Assembly: GCA_964348275.1 (NCBI GenBank)
Contig: CAYGBT010000003.1
Coordinates: 1 to 64,000, forward strand
Direction: 5' to 3'
DNA length: 64,000 nucleotides
From: CSP1-5 sp964348275
GTDB lineage: Bacteria > Methylomirabilota > Methylomirabilia > Methylomirabilales > CSP1-5
A model generated the notes under the pieces. It searched no databases. It saw nothing but the letters and a program-made list of their open reading frames with translations, and was not told the origin of the DNA. Both the position numbers and the translations under genes were made by a program. This document shows, in pieces, positions 1 through 8,637 of this stretch (position 1 is its first letter; every line of letters starts with the position of its first letter).

Positions 1-39
1 CCTGTTCGGCGGCTTACGCCCTGGGTCCCTCCGTGTTCA

Positions 40-70
40 CGATCCGTGCAAAGAACAAAGGCACGGATCG
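40..70. repeat. Perfect 10-bp inverted repeat upstream of the amidohydrolase gene
   Basis: CGATCCGTGC (40-49) is repeated in inverse as GCACGGATCG (61-70) around an 11-nt loop. No T-tract follows on the plus strand, so a classic terminator is not supported. It could be a hairpin in the 3' region of the preceding transcript or a protein-binding dyad. No gene is supported in 1-226; the open frames there lack a family signal. Confidence 0.5.
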
Positions 71-195
71 CGCCTCGGTTTCCCAGGCCGTCGCCAGCCG
101 CGGGGCCCCGCCGCTTCCGGCAATGTCGCTCGTGGCCTGCCGGCGCCGTTCCCTCGCCGGCTCGCGAAGAACAGAGCGGGGCTTCAATCTTACCC

Positions 196-220
196 GGTCG
201 TCGGTCATCGGTCATCGGTC
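196..220 (+). repeat. GGTCRTC 7-bp tandem units (partial copy of the dispersed element)
   Basis: The run GGTCGTC-GGTCATC-GGTCATC-GGTC sits immediately before the ribosome binding site of the amidohydrolase gene. The same 7-bp unit forms one arm of longer elements at 10481-10545, 14321-14388 and 18933-19020. Here only that arm is recognisable. Confidence 0.6.
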
Positions 221-232
221 AACGAGGTGATG

Positions 233-1837
233 ATGTTCGACCTGATTATCGCGGGCGCGAGCGTTGTGGATGGCAGTGGTTCCCCGCCGTTCACAGCGGA
301 CATTGGGGTGGCCGGAGATCGGATCGCTGCGGTTGGAAAGATCTCGGAAAGTCAGGGCCGGCGCGTGATCCGGGCGGACGGACTGGTGGCCTGTCCGGGC
401 TTTGTGGATGTGCACTCCCATTCCGATTACTTTCTGTTGTTGAATCCCCGGGCGGAGAGCGCAGTGCGTCAGGGAGTCACTTCAGAGATCGGAGGGAACT
501 GTGGGTATTCCGCAGCGCCGATCTGGGGATCGTGGAAAGAAGAGCGAGACCAGACCTATCGGGAGCTGTACGGCCTCGACCCCCAATGGCGGGGGGTCCG
601 GGAGTATTTTGGGCAGCTTGCCGCCGAGGGACTCTCCATCAACTTCGGTCTGCTCCTGGGCCATAACACCATCCGCGGTTCGGTCCTGGGGGGCGCCGCT
701 CGACCACCCGATTCGGGAGAGATGGCGGCCATGATCCAGGCGGTCCGCCAGGGGATGCAAGAGGGGGCCTTGGGCCTCTCCACGGGCCTCATCTATGCCC
801 CTGCCTGCTTTGCCTCGGCTGAGGAGTTGGCGACGTTGGGCCAAGTCGCTCGGGAAGAGGGAGGTCTGCTTACCTGCCATATGCGGAGCGAGGGGGATGG
901 ACTGTTAGAGGCGATTCGAGAGATCCTCGATGTGGCTCGTACGGCTCAGATCCCCCTGCAGATTTCCCATCTTAAAACCTCCGGCGAGCGCAACTGGGGC
1001 AAGCTTACGGAGGCCCTGCGGCTGATTGAGGAGGCACGGTCGCGCGGCCAGGATGTGGCCGCTGATCGCTATCCTTACACCGCATCAAACACGGGGCTCC
1101 AGGCGGTCTTGCCTGCGTGGGCGCTCGAAGGGAGCCGGGTGGAGCAGCTGGCTCGATTGCAGGACTCTTCGGTTCGGGAGCGGCTGAAACGGGAACTCAC
1201 CGATAGGCAGTGGGACCGGATCATGATCGCCGAGGTGACCCGCGAAGGCAACAGGAGGTACGAGGGATTGGAGGTCAGTCAGGCGGCGGCTGTGGCTGGC
1301 AAGGGTCCCGTCGATTTCGTATGCGATTTGCTCGTCGAAGAAGAGACACGGGTCGATGCCATCTTCTTTACAATGTCCGAGGAAAATCTGCAGCAGATTC
1401 TCACTCGCCCTTATGTCATGGTGGCCTCGGATAGCGGCACGCGGGCTCATGTCGGTCCGCTGAGCCGCGGTCGGCCTCACCCTCGCACCTTCGGGACGTT
1501 TCCGCGGGTGTTAGGAGTTTATGTGCGGGAAAAGAGGTTGCTCGACCTTCCCGTCGCCATCCGCAAGATGACCTTCGATCCCTGCCGGCGCTTTGGGCTT
1601 GCCGGTCGGGGGCTGATCGCGCCAGGCAACTTTGCCGATGTGGTGCTCTTCGATCCCGACACGGTTGCAGACCGATCGAGCTACCGAGAGCCGATCCACT
1701 ATCCTCACGGGATTCGATACGTGCTTGTCAATGGGGTGGTTACGGTGGAGGAAGGGGAGCACGCCGGTGCCCGGGCGGGCCGCGTGCTCAGGCGTTCGAA
1801 CGAAGGCACGCGGCGTGGGGGACCAGAGCGAGGATGA
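233..1837 (+). CDS. N-acyl-D-amino-acid deacylase family amidohydrolase
   Basis: A metal-dependent amidohydrolase of the D-aminoacylase type, about 534 residues, the usual length. It would hydrolyse an N-acyl-D-amino acid to free D-amino acid plus carboxylate in the cytoplasm. An HSHSD metal motif lies near residue 61, an SHLK segment follows a conserved HMRSEGDG segment, and a late ASDSG motif supplies the catalytic Asp. The C-terminal strand returns to the beta-sandwich (PGNFADVVLFD). Start codons GTG 227, ATG 230 and ATG 233 are in frame; GAGG at 224-227 spaces best with 233. Its stop overlaps the next gene (ATGA). Specificity (D-Glu, D-Asp or general) cannot be read from sequence, though the neighbourhood favours glutamate chemistry. 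Confidence 0.85.
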   Translation: MFDLIIAGASVVDGSGSPPFTADIGVAGDRIAAVGKISESQGRRVIRADGLVACPGFVDVHSHSDYFLLLNPRAESAVRQGVTSEIGGNCGYSAAPIWGSWKEERDQTYRELYGLDPQWRGVREYFGQLAAEGLSINFGLLLGHNTIRGSVLGGAARPPDSGEMAAMIQAVRQGMQEGALGLSTGLIYAPACFASAEELATLGQVAREEGGLLTCHMRSEGDGLLEAIREILDVARTAQIPLQISHLKTSGERNWGKLTEALRLIEEARSRGQDVAADRYPYTASNTGLQAVLPAWALEGSRVEQLARLQDSSVRERLKRELTDRQWDRIMIAEVTREGNRRYEGLEVSQAAAVAGKGPVDFVCDLLVEEETRVDAIFFTMSEENLQQILTRPYVMVASDSGTRAHVGPLSRGRPHPRTFGTFPRVLGVYVREKRLLDLPVAIRKMTFDPCRRFGLAGRGLIAPGNFADVVLFDPDTVADRSSYREPIHYPHGIRYVLVNGVVTVEEGEHAGARAGRVLRRSNEGTRRGGPERG

Positions 1838-2631
1838 GCGGACAAAGAGGCGAGGGCATTCAGGGAAGGCCTTTCGGACGGCCGCGCATTTGTATTACCA
1901 GTGAGAGGCACCCCCGAGGCGAGCAGCCGGACCGTCGATACGACAGGGTTCGCGAGCCCTACGCCTGGTGCGTGACAGAGGGGGGAGGAATTCCGTATAT
2001 TTTGCCCACTCCAGGATACGATCCCGACCTCATTGCGACCTATCTCGAATCTGCCGATGGCTTGCTCTTTTCGGGAGGAGAAGACATCCATCCCTCCTTT
2101 TATGGAGAGATCGTCCTCGAGAAGTGTGGAGTCATTGACGAAAGGCGGGATCTGTTCGAAATCGAGTTGTTCCGGGGAGCGGTCGAGCGCGGCATGCCCG
2201 TCTTCGGCGTGTGTCGCGGGATGCAGCTTATTGCAGTGGCGACAGGGGGAAGCCTGTATCAAGACCTCTCTTATTGCCAGGGCGCCGAAGAAATTCATGG
2301 GGGTGCGTGGCAGAAACAGGGAGAGATGCCATCGGTCCGACTGACTCCCGGGACCGTCCTGCATCAGATCGTCGGGGGAGAGTCCTTGCCGGTGAACTGC
2401 CAGCATCATCAGCTGGTGAAGGCGCTTGATCCAAGCTGCCGGGTGAACGCGGTCTCTCAAGATGGCATGATTGAAGGGGTTGAAGTGTCAGGCCATCCGT
2501 TCGTGATCGGGGTGCATTGGCATCCGGAGCGGCTCGCCAGCCAAGATCGGCGGCATATGAAGTTGTTTGAGGCGTTCGTCAGTGCGGCGAGTGCGTTTTC
2601 CGAAAAGGCCTTCTCACGCAATCGGATGTGA
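1834..2631 (+). CDS. Gamma-glutamyl-gamma-aminobutyrate hydrolase family protein (peptidase C26, class I GATase-like)
   Basis: A 265-residue class I glutamine-amidotransferase-like hydrolase of the PuuD/C26 family, predicted to cleave gamma-glutamyl amide bonds. The nucleophile elbow FGVCRGMQL places Cys127. The catalytic dyad partner is the HWHPE motif at 228-232. An oxyanion-type segment FSGGEDI lies near residue 80. It overlaps the preceding amidohydrolase by four bases (ATGA), so the two are translationally coupled. No ATP or amidoligase partner is adjacent, which argues for free gamma-glutamyl hydrolysis. The exact substrate is inferred, not shown. Confidence 0.85.
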   Translation: MSGQRGEGIQGRPFGRPRICITSERHPRGEQPDRRYDRVREPYAWCVTEGGGIPYILPTPGYDPDLIATYLESADGLLFSGGEDIHPSFYGEIVLEKCGVIDERRDLFEIELFRGAVERGMPVFGVCRGMQLIAVATGGSLYQDLSYCQGAEEIHGGAWQKQGEMPSVRLTPGTVLHQIVGGESLPVNCQHHQLVKALDPSCRVNAVSQDGMIEGVEVSGHPFVIGVHWHPERLASQDRRHMKLFEAFVSAASAFSEKAFSRNRM

Positions 2632-2719
2632 ACACATAGAGAGCGACGCGGGATGACCGGTTGTAGGAGAGGAGGATCGTTCACCCGAAGGGCGTACGGG
2701 GCTTGCGCGAAAAAAGTGC

Positions 2720-2749
2720 TTGACACACAGGGAAAGGACATCGTATAAA
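2720..2749 (+). promoter_or_regulatory. Sigma-70-type promoter for the 2757-2918 leader or small RNA
   Basis: A -35 TTGACA at 2720-2725 and a -10 TATAAA at 2744-2749 are separated by 18 bp. This is one of the closest consensus matches in the window and lies in otherwise non-coding sequence. Predicted transcription starts near 2757. Confidence 0.7.
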
Positions 2750-2756
2750 AGCGTGC

Positions 2757-2918
2757 ACTCAAAAGGAGCGTATTGGTGAGGCGATTCGTTCAGATTTCCG
2801 CAGTAGTAGTGGCTGTACGCGGCGTCTGCCCCATGGCAGACGGTCCGTAGCGCTCTCACTGCGGGCTGTCAGAGTTGACCACGGGGCAGACGCGAGCTGC
2901 CCCGTGGCTTTTTTTTTT
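2757..2918 (+). ncRNA. Structured leader or small RNA with mutually exclusive hairpins ending in an intrinsic terminator
   Basis: The predicted transcript begins after the 2720-2749 promoter. Hairpin 1 is CGTCTGCC (2823-2830) with GGCAGACG (2835-2842), flanked by further pairs TACG/CGTA (2816-2819 with 2846-2849) and GCAGT/ACTGC (2800-2804 with 2858-2862), giving a long rod with an internal loop. CGTCTGCCCC (2823-2832) is also perfectly complementary to GGGGCAGACG (2883-2892), inside the terminator stem, so terminator and antiterminator are exclusive. An AAGGAG site precedes a GTG-started 24-codon frame at 2776-2850 that ends within hairpin 1, so a translated leader peptide is possible. Alternatives are a stand-alone small RNA, including a 6S-like rod. 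No known riboswitch class was recognised. Confidence 0.55.
2879..2918 (+). terminator. Strong intrinsic terminator (11-bp stem plus T10)
   Basis: CCACGGGGCAG (2879-2889), a 7-nt loop, CTGCCCCGTGG (2897-2907), then C and ten T (2909-2918). The 5' arm overlaps the segment that can pair with 2823-2832, the signature of attenuation. Confidence 0.85.
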
Positions 2919-2949
2919 GGGCCGCGGGCTACCGCGGCCCATCGTTTTT
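2919..2949 (+). terminator. Second tandem terminator hairpin
   Basis: GGGCCGCGG (2919-2927), loop GCTA, CCGCGGCCC (2932-2940), four bases and six T (2944-2949). It directly follows the first terminator, so read-through to the gene at 2998 would meet two stops. Confidence 0.7.
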
Positions 2950-2997
2950 TGGGAGCATTGATCAACAATCAGGCAGTGATTCCATGAGGAGGGATCG

Positions 2998-3267
2998 ATG
3001 GCTCGGATCTGCGGATGCGGTCAGGATTTGCGGTCGGTGATGGAGGAATGGGGGTGCCTTCACTGTGGGGGGCTTTGTTGCCCCACGTGTGGGTATAGCC
3101 CCGAGGGGACTGCCTATTGCATGGATTGCGCCCAGAGCCTCTTCGGCATCCACACGAGGCCGGCAGTGGTGAGCAGGCCCACGCGCATCTCGGCCTGGTG
3201 GGAGGCTGCGGCAGTGCAGCCGGTCAAGTCCCCGACGTCGACTACGCGCGTGAGAGAGCCTCGCTAA
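2998..3267 (+). CDS. Small cysteine-rich putative zinc-binding protein
   Basis: An 89-residue protein with GAGGAGGG spaced five bases from the ATG. The first half holds paired cysteines in CGCG, CLHCGG, CCPTCGY and CMDC arrangements, typical of zinc-ribbon or treble-clef folds. The last 35 residues are low in motif content and rich in Ser, Thr, Arg and Val. No catalytic family was recognised. It is the first gene downstream of the tandem terminators at 2879-2949 and is followed by a terminator at 3344-3369, so it may be the sole gene controlled by the leader. Confidence 0.6.
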   Translation: MARICGCGQDLRSVMEEWGCLHCGGLCCPTCGYSPEGTAYCMDCAQSLFGIHTRPAVVSRPTRISAWWEAAAVQPVKSPTSTTRVREPR

Positions 3268-3343
3268 TCCGTCGGCTACGCTTGAAGACCTGGGACAAAT
3301 CTCCTGGATCTACCCGCGTTAGTCCTTAGAAGCTTCACTATGG

Positions 3344-3369
3344 GGGGCAGGGTCTCTGTCCCCTTTTTT
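3344..3369 (+). terminator. Intrinsic terminator after the small Cys-rich gene
   Basis: GGGGCAG (3344-3350), a 5-nt loop, CTG-T-CCCC (3356-3363) with one bulged T, then six T (3364-3369). Confidence 0.6.
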
Positions 3370-3524
3370 CTGCCGCCATTTATAGCCTTTCCGCTATGGA
3401 AAAAAGATTTGCGCTGAGGGCCAACCCGGCACTATTCTGGTCGTGGTGGAAACCGCTTCACCTTCGTCTTGGTCAGCGAGAGGGTGTAAGTGGCTAGGGA
3501 ACACGGGATTTCCGGGGGGCGACG

Positions 3525-4322
3525 ATGCTGGAAGCTTCCAGGATCCATCCGAAGGAGATGCGGGAAAAGATCCGAGCCGGCACGTGGCAAGGGCCCACGG
3601 CCGGATGCTCGGGCGGGTACGTCCAGGCGAACCTGGTGGTCCTGCCAAGACCCCTGGCTTACGATTTCCTCCTCTTCTGTCAGCGCAATCCCAAGCCGTG
3701 TCCGTTACTGGAGGTGACCGATCCCGGCAACCCGGAGCCCAGGACCGCGGCACCAGGCGCGGACCTCCGGACCGATATTCCGAAATACCGAGTCTACAGA
3801 GACGGCAAGCTCGAGCAGGAGGTGGCTGATCTCTTTCAGGTCTGGCGCGAAGATCTGGTGGGCTTCCTCTTGGGCTGTAGCTTCACCTTCGATGTTGCGC
3901 TTCAGAGGGCGGGCGTTCCGGTCCGGCATGTTGAAGAGGGGAAGAACGTCTCGATGTATATCACGAATCGGCCATGTCGGCCAGCCGGGCCTTTCGCCGG
4001 CCCACTGGTGGTCTCCATGCGTCCAATCCCGCCTCAGCTGATCCCGAGAGCGGTCGAGGTGACTGCCCGGATGCCGCTTGCTCACGGGGCCCCAGTGCAC
4101 GTGGGCGAGCCTGAGGCGCTGGGGATCGCCGATCTCAGCAGCCCTCACTTCGGTGATGCGGTCTCGATGCATTCGGGTGAAATTCCGGTCTTTTGGGCCT
4201 GTGGTGTCACGCCGCAGGCAGTCGCCATGCATACCAAGCCGGAGCTCATGATCACTCATGCCCCGGGCCACATGTTTCTTACCGATCTTCTCGAGGAAGA
4301 GTTGACCCACGCTCTTGTGTGA
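3525..4322 (+). CDS. D-glutamate cyclase / putative hydro-lyase family (DUF1445)
   Basis: A 265-residue protein of the DUF1445 family, whose mammalian member converts D-glutamate to 5-oxo-D-proline. Characteristic segments are QGPTAGCSGGYVQANL near residue 22, the central LGCSFTFD, the RPCRPAGPFAGPLVVSMRP stretch, and the C-terminal ACGVTPQ and ITHAPGHMFLTD motifs. The length matches bacterial homologues. GGGGGGC lies before the ATG. It precedes a hydantoinase/oxoprolinase A-B pair, so a route D-Glu to 5-oxoproline to glutamate is plausible. Many bacterial members are annotated only as putative hydro-lyases, so the exact reaction is inferred from family and context. Confidence 0.8.
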   Translation: MLEASRIHPKEMREKIRAGTWQGPTAGCSGGYVQANLVVLPRPLAYDFLLFCQRNPKPCPLLEVTDPGNPEPRTAAPGADLRTDIPKYRVYRDGKLEQEVADLFQVWREDLVGFLLGCSFTFDVALQRAGVPVRHVEEGKNVSMYITNRPCRPAGPFAGPLVVSMRPIPPQLIPRAVEVTARMPLAHGAPVHVGEPEALGIADLSSPHFGDAVSMHSGEIPVFWACGVTPQAVAMHTKPELMITHAPGHMFLTDLLEEELTHALV

Positions 4323-4524
4323 GCCCCGGGGGCCTGCACAAACGCGGAACCGCATTTCTCACCCTTTTTTCCATTCGGCGTCTCCGCGATTGCCGCCCGT
4401 GGCGTTTCCCTGGCGAGAGCGTGTTCTGGACGATGTTGGCGTTGCTCCGGTATACTATAACGTTGTCGCAAGACCGGAGCGGCGTGCAGCCCCAGATCCC
4501 GTACCCGAACCGTGAGGTCAGCGT

Positions 4525-6501
4525 ATGACGAAGGTCGGCGTGGACGTGGGAGGGACCTTCACCGACCTGGTGCTTGTGGCGGAGGGGCGACTGTGGACTC
4601 GGAAGGTCCTTTCGACCCCTGGCGACCCGGCCCGGGGGGTGCTTGAGGGGCTTTCGGGCGAGGCGTTGGAGAAGGGGGAATATCATCTCGTCCACGGCTC
4701 GACCGTGGCGACCAACGCGCTGCTGGAGCGAAAGGGGGCGAGGGTCGCCCTAATCACCACTGCGGGGTTCGAAGATGTGCTGGAAATCGGCCGCCAGGAG
4801 CGCCCGCGCCTCTACGAATTCATGGTCGATCGGCCTCCTGTGCTGGTACCCCGTTCCCTCCGCTTCGGCATACGAGAGCGCGTGGACTGCCGAGGACAGC
4901 TCCTCGAGCCCCTCGAGGCGGATCGCCTCACCCCTATCTTGCACCGCTTGAAAGAGGAGGGGGTCGAGTCGATCGCCATCTGTCTTCTGTTTTCCTATGC
5001 CAACCCAAGCCACGAGAGCCTCATCCTTCAACAAGCCTTACAACTCGGCATTCCGGTCTCTGCCTCTCACCGGATCCTTCCAGAGCATCGGGAATACGAA
5101 CGGTGCACAACCACCGTGGTGAACGCCTATGTTTCGCCCTTGATGGAACGCTACCTCGGCCGGCTCGAGGCAGAGGTCGGGAAGGAACGTTTCAGGATCA
5201 TGCAGTCGAATGGTGGGAGCATCTCAGCGGCCACAGCCCGCCAGGAGGCGGTCCGGACCATCCTCTCGGGTCCCGCGGGGGGCGTGGTGGGTGCCACCTT
5301 TGTTGCGAAGGACGCCGGAGTTGACAAAGTGATCACCTTTGATATGGGCGGGACCTCTACCGATGTCTCCCTGGTCGACGGCGATCTCACCGTCACAACA
5401 GAGGCGGACGTGGGCAGCCTGCCGATTCGCGTTCCGCTCCTCGACATCCACACCGTCGGCTCGGGCGGCGGGTCGATAGTCTGGATCGATGAAGGGGGTG
5501 CCCTTCGTGTGGGTCCCCAGAGCGCAGGGGCCGATCCCGGGCCGGTTTGCTATGGTCGGGGAGAAAAGATCACTGTGACGGACGCGCACCTCATACTGGG
5601 ACGACTGGATCCGGATCGTTTCCTCGGGGGGAAGATGCAGCTCGATGTCGAGCGCGCCGAGGCGGCGATCGAGGCCTTCGCCCGACAGGTGGGCCTGGAT
5701 TGCCTGCGGGTGGCGGAAGGGGTCGTCACTGTGGCCAATGCCACTATGGAAAAGGCCATTCGAGTCATATCCGTGGAGCGGGGATATGATCCCCGAGAGT
5801 TCTGTCTCGTTTCATTCGGCGGGGCGGGAGGACTCCATGCCTGTGCCCTGGCGCAATCCCTGTCGATCCCCTGCGTATTGGTTCCACCCCACGCCGGGCT
5901 GTTGTCGGCGTATGGGATGTTAGTGGCCGATGTCGTCAAGGATTTCGCCAAGACGCTCTTGCGCAGTACCGCGACCACCCCCTTTGAGGAACTCGAGGCC
6001 CAGGTGAGTCTTTTGAAGGAACAAGGGGTGCGCCAGATGAAAGACGAGGGAGTGGTCGAGGAGTGGATCACCGCAGACGCCTCGCTGGACATGCGCTTTC
6101 TTGGGCAATCCTATGAGCTTCGCGTTCCATTCGGAAGAGATTTCGTGTCTCGATTTCACGATATGCACCGGCGGAGCTATGGGTACGCCAATCCGGACCG
6201 GGAGACCGAAGTTGTGACGGTACGGCTCCGGGTGAAGGGGGGGGTCGAGAAGCCGCCCCTGGCTGCCGTGGAGGAGGGGACCGTCGATCCGGGAGCGGCC
6301 TGCGTCGGTGAGCGGAGCATCTTCCTCGAAGGCGGATGGGTCACGGCCCCCGTGTTCGACCGGGAGGCCCTGCGGGCAGCCAACCGGATCTTTGGGCCGG
6401 CCCTGGTCGTGGAGATGAGTGCGACCACCCTCATCCTACCGCGGTGGGAGGGAAGTGTGGACAGGCGGGGCAATCTCCTCGTCACTAAGCGGGAAGCCTG
6501 A
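4525..6501 (+). CDS. Hydantoinase/oxoprolinase family protein, subunit A (HyuA-like)
   Basis: A 658-residue HyuA-type subunit of ATP-dependent N-methylhydantoinase, 5-oxoprolinase or acetone-carboxylase-like enzymes. The ASKHA-fold phosphate loops are visible: GVDVGGTFTDLVLV at the N-terminus and FDMGGTSTDVSLVDG around residue 273. Family segments HGSTVATNALLERKGA, MQSNGGS and SFGGAGGLHA are also present. GAGGT precedes the ATG. The B-subunit gene starts 10 bases after the stop, so the two form one heteromer. With the D-glutamate cyclase homologue just upstream, 5-oxoprolinase is the most economical guess; hydantoinase activity is not excluded. Confidence 0.88.
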   Translation: MTKVGVDVGGTFTDLVLVAEGRLWTRKVLSTPGDPARGVLEGLSGEALEKGEYHLVHGSTVATNALLERKGARVALITTAGFEDVLEIGRQERPRLYEFMVDRPPVLVPRSLRFGIRERVDCRGQLLEPLEADRLTPILHRLKEEGVESIAICLLFSYANPSHESLILQQALQLGIPVSASHRILPEHREYERCTTTVVNAYVSPLMERYLGRLEAEVGKERFRIMQSNGGSISAATARQEAVRTILSGPAGGVVGATFVAKDAGVDKVITFDMGGTSTDVSLVDGDLTVTTEADVGSLPIRVPLLDIHTVGSGGGSIVWIDEGGALRVGPQSAGADPGPVCYGRGEKITVTDAHLILGRLDPDRFLGGKMQLDVERAEAAIEAFARQVGLDCLRVAEGVVTVANATMEKAIRVISVERGYDPREFCLVSFGGAGGLHACALAQSLSIPCVLVPPHAGLLSAYGMLVADVVKDFAKTLLRSTATTPFEELEAQVSLLKEQGVRQMKDEGVVEEWITADASLDMRFLGQSYELRVPFGRDFVSRFHDMHRRSYGYANPDRETEVVTVRLRVKGGVEKPPLAAVEEGTVDPGAACVGERSIFLEGGWVTAPVFDREALRAANRIFGPALVVEMSATTLILPRWEGSVDRRGNLLVTKREA

Positions 6502-6511
6502 TGGAGTCAGG

Positions 6512-8098
6512 ATGAATCGAGGATACGATCCCATCAAGTTGGAGGTTTTCAAGAATCTTTTCGCTTCCGTGGCTGAAGAGATGGGGGTGGCCCTCTGTCG
6601 GACTGGACACTCTCCCAATATCAAGGAGCGCCGAGATTACTCCTGCGCCATCTTCGATGGGATGGGAGAGATGATCGCCCAGGCAGCTCATATTCCCGTT
6701 CATCTGGGGTCCATGCCGTTAGCGGTGAAGGGCGCGATGGAGGGGAGGCGTGCTGGCCCGGGCGATACCGTGATCCTGAATGATCCCTACCGGGGAGGGA
6801 CGCATCTGCCAGACGTGACCCTCATCTCCCCGGTGTTCGGAGATGGAGGCCCCTGCCCGATCTTCTATGTCGCAAACCGGGCCCATCACGCTGACGTAGG
6901 GGGAATGGCCCCCGGCTCCATGGCGGTCTCCACGGAAATCTTTCAGGAGGGGATTCGGATTCCGCCGGTGTTGCTCGTGCAGGGAGGGAATCTGAATCAG
7001 GACATTTTCGATCTTCTCCTGGCCAATGTCCGGACCCCCGAAGAGCGGGAAGGGGATCTGGAGGCCCAGCTAGCGGCCAACGAGACCGGGCGGAAGCGAC
7101 TCCTGGAAATCGTCGTCCGGTATGGGATTGAAGAGACACTCCACTACATGGAGGAACTGAAAGCGTACGCCGAGCGGATGACTCGTGAGGCGATCCGGCG
7201 GATCCCGGATGGCTGTTATACGTTTGAAGATTACATGGACGACGACGGAATTCGGGCCGAGCCCATTCGGATCGCGGTGACCGTGACCGTGAGCGGGGAT
7301 CAAGCCGTCGTTGACTTTACAGGGACGTCCCCACAGGTGGCTGGGAGTATTAACGCCGTGTACGCCGTGACGCTCTCGGCGGTCTTTTATGTCTTTCGGT
7401 GTCTGGTCGACTTTGACATCCCCTCTAATGCGGGATGCGTGGTTCCCTTGACCGTCGTGGCGCCGGAGGGGACGGTTCTTAACGCGGTCTCTCCGGCGGC
7501 CGTGGTTGGGGGGAATGTAGAGATGTCTCAGCGGATTGTCGATGTGCTCCTCGGGGCGTTAGCCAAGGCTTTGCCTGATCGCATCCCCGCGGCGAGCGCC
7601 GGGACCATGAGTAACCTGATCATCGGCGGCTATGATCCCGAGCGCAAACGGAATTTTGCCTATTACGAAACGATCGGTGGAGGAATGGGAGCCCGACCGA
7701 CGCGAGACGGCATGAATGCGGTGCATACGCATATGACCAATACGCGGAACACGCCCGTTGAGGCCCTCGAGCACGCCTATCCCCTGCGGGTTCTCCGCTA
7801 CGAGATACGCCGCGGATCGGGCGGGAAGGGGAGATTCCGAGGCGGGGATGGAATCCGGCGTGACATCGTACTGCTCACGGACGCTGCGGTCGGTCTCCTC
7901 TCAGACCGGCGGCGGTTTCGACCCTATGGGCTTCAGGGGGGAGAATCCGGTCAGGGAGGAGAGAGTATCCTGATGACGGCGAGTGGAGAGCGGTTCCTCG
8001 ATTCCAAGTTTCACGTTCAAGCCCATGCCGGAGAGATCATTAGCATTCGAACTCCCGGAGGAGGGGGGTACGGGAGCACGACGGAGGCAAACAAATGA
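6512..8098 (+). CDS. Hydantoinase/oxoprolinase family protein, subunit B (HyuB-like)
   Basis: A 528-residue HyuB subunit, the partner of the preceding A subunit. Family motifs include ERRDYSCAIFD, HIPVHLGSMP, NDPYRGGTHLPD and HHADVGG, and a C-terminal glycine-rich end (RTPGGGGYG). Start 6512 is chosen because GGAG at 6503-6506 precedes it and homologues begin with a short DPI-type lead-in; an in-frame ATG at 6419 would overlap the A subunit by more than 80 bases. The stop overlaps the next gene by four bases (ATGA). Confidence 0.88.
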   Translation: MNRGYDPIKLEVFKNLFASVAEEMGVALCRTGHSPNIKERRDYSCAIFDGMGEMIAQAAHIPVHLGSMPLAVKGAMEGRRAGPGDTVILNDPYRGGTHLPDVTLISPVFGDGGPCPIFYVANRAHHADVGGMAPGSMAVSTEIFQEGIRIPPVLLVQGGNLNQDIFDLLLANVRTPEEREGDLEAQLAANETGRKRLLEIVVRYGIEETLHYMEELKAYAERMTREAIRRIPDGCYTFEDYMDDDGIRAEPIRIAVTVTVSGDQAVVDFTGTSPQVAGSINAVYAVTLSAVFYVFRCLVDFDIPSNAGCVVPLTVVAPEGTVLNAVSPAAVVGGNVEMSQRIVDVLLGALAKALPDRIPAASAGTMSNLIIGGYDPERKRNFAYYETIGGGMGARPTRDGMNAVHTHMTNTRNTPVEALEHAYPLRVLRYEIRRGSGGKGRFRGGDGIRRDIVLLTDAAVGLLSDRRRFRPYGLQGGESGQGGESILMTASGERFLDSKFHVQAHAGEIISIRTPGGGGYGSTTEANK

Positions 8099-8613
8099 GG
8101 AAACCACTCCGGTGGGGACAAGCTCTTCTGAGCGGGGTCATCGCCCTGGTCGTTTCGACCGGATCCGCCTGTGCCAGGTTTCAAACCACTGCGCCTGGGC
8201 CAGGGGTCCCCCGGATCAGCAATTTCCGCATCGATCCGAGCGAGGTGGAACGAGGGGAACGGGTCACCTTGCGCTTCGATTTTCGAGATGAGGACGGGGA
8301 CATCATGGAGATCTACCTCGGACTGAAAAGGGAGGTCGCGGATTTTACGTTTTCCACCGGGCTTCAGCCCACCCTGATCAGTCGCGGACGCTACCTCGGA
8401 CTAAAGGAGGGGATGGTAGAGGAGACGATTACGGTTAGGATCCAACGCCAATTTGCACCTATCGGCGCTCAGAGGCGGCGGTATGAAGGTGGCGCGGTGG
8501 AGCCGGAGAGGGCGAGAGAGGAGATTACTGGGATCCGCGTCTACGAAGTTTTTGTCATTGATCGGAAGGGACAAGTAAGCAATCGCATTCAGGCTCGGGT
8601 AACCGTGCGGTGA
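8095..8613 (+). CDS. Exported hypothetical protein with an Ig-like beta-sandwich region
   Basis: A 172-residue protein with an N-terminal signal sequence (basic MRKPLRWG, hydrophobic core, cleavage near GSAC). Cys27 could be a weak lipobox, so lipoprotein or periplasmic fates are both possible. The mature part holds the segment SNFRIDPSEVERGERVTLRF, typical of immunoglobulin-like or PKD-like domains, then short beta strands ending in a VSNRIQARVTV strand. It is coupled to hyuB by ATGA. No enzymatic family was recognised. Confidence 0.6.
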   Translation: MRKPLRWGQALLSGVIALVVSTGSACARFQTTAPGPGVPRISNFRIDPSEVERGERVTLRFDFRDEDGDIMEIYLGLKREVADFTFSTGLQPTLISRGRYLGLKEGMVEETITVRIQRQFAPIGAQRRRYEGGAVEPERAREEITGIRVYEVFVIDRKGQVSNRIQARVTVR

Positions 8614-8637
8614 CAGGAAGCGGAAGAGGAAGCGGCC

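Noticed and set aside
2757..2918. Firm assignment as 6S RNA
   Set aside because: A long rod with an internal loop is present, but no sequence hallmark could be confirmed, and the terminator/antiterminator pairing is a better-supported reading.
4428..4456. Promoter with TATACT at 4451 before the hydantoinase A gene
   Set aside because: The -10 looks good but no acceptable -35 lies 16-19 bp upstream.
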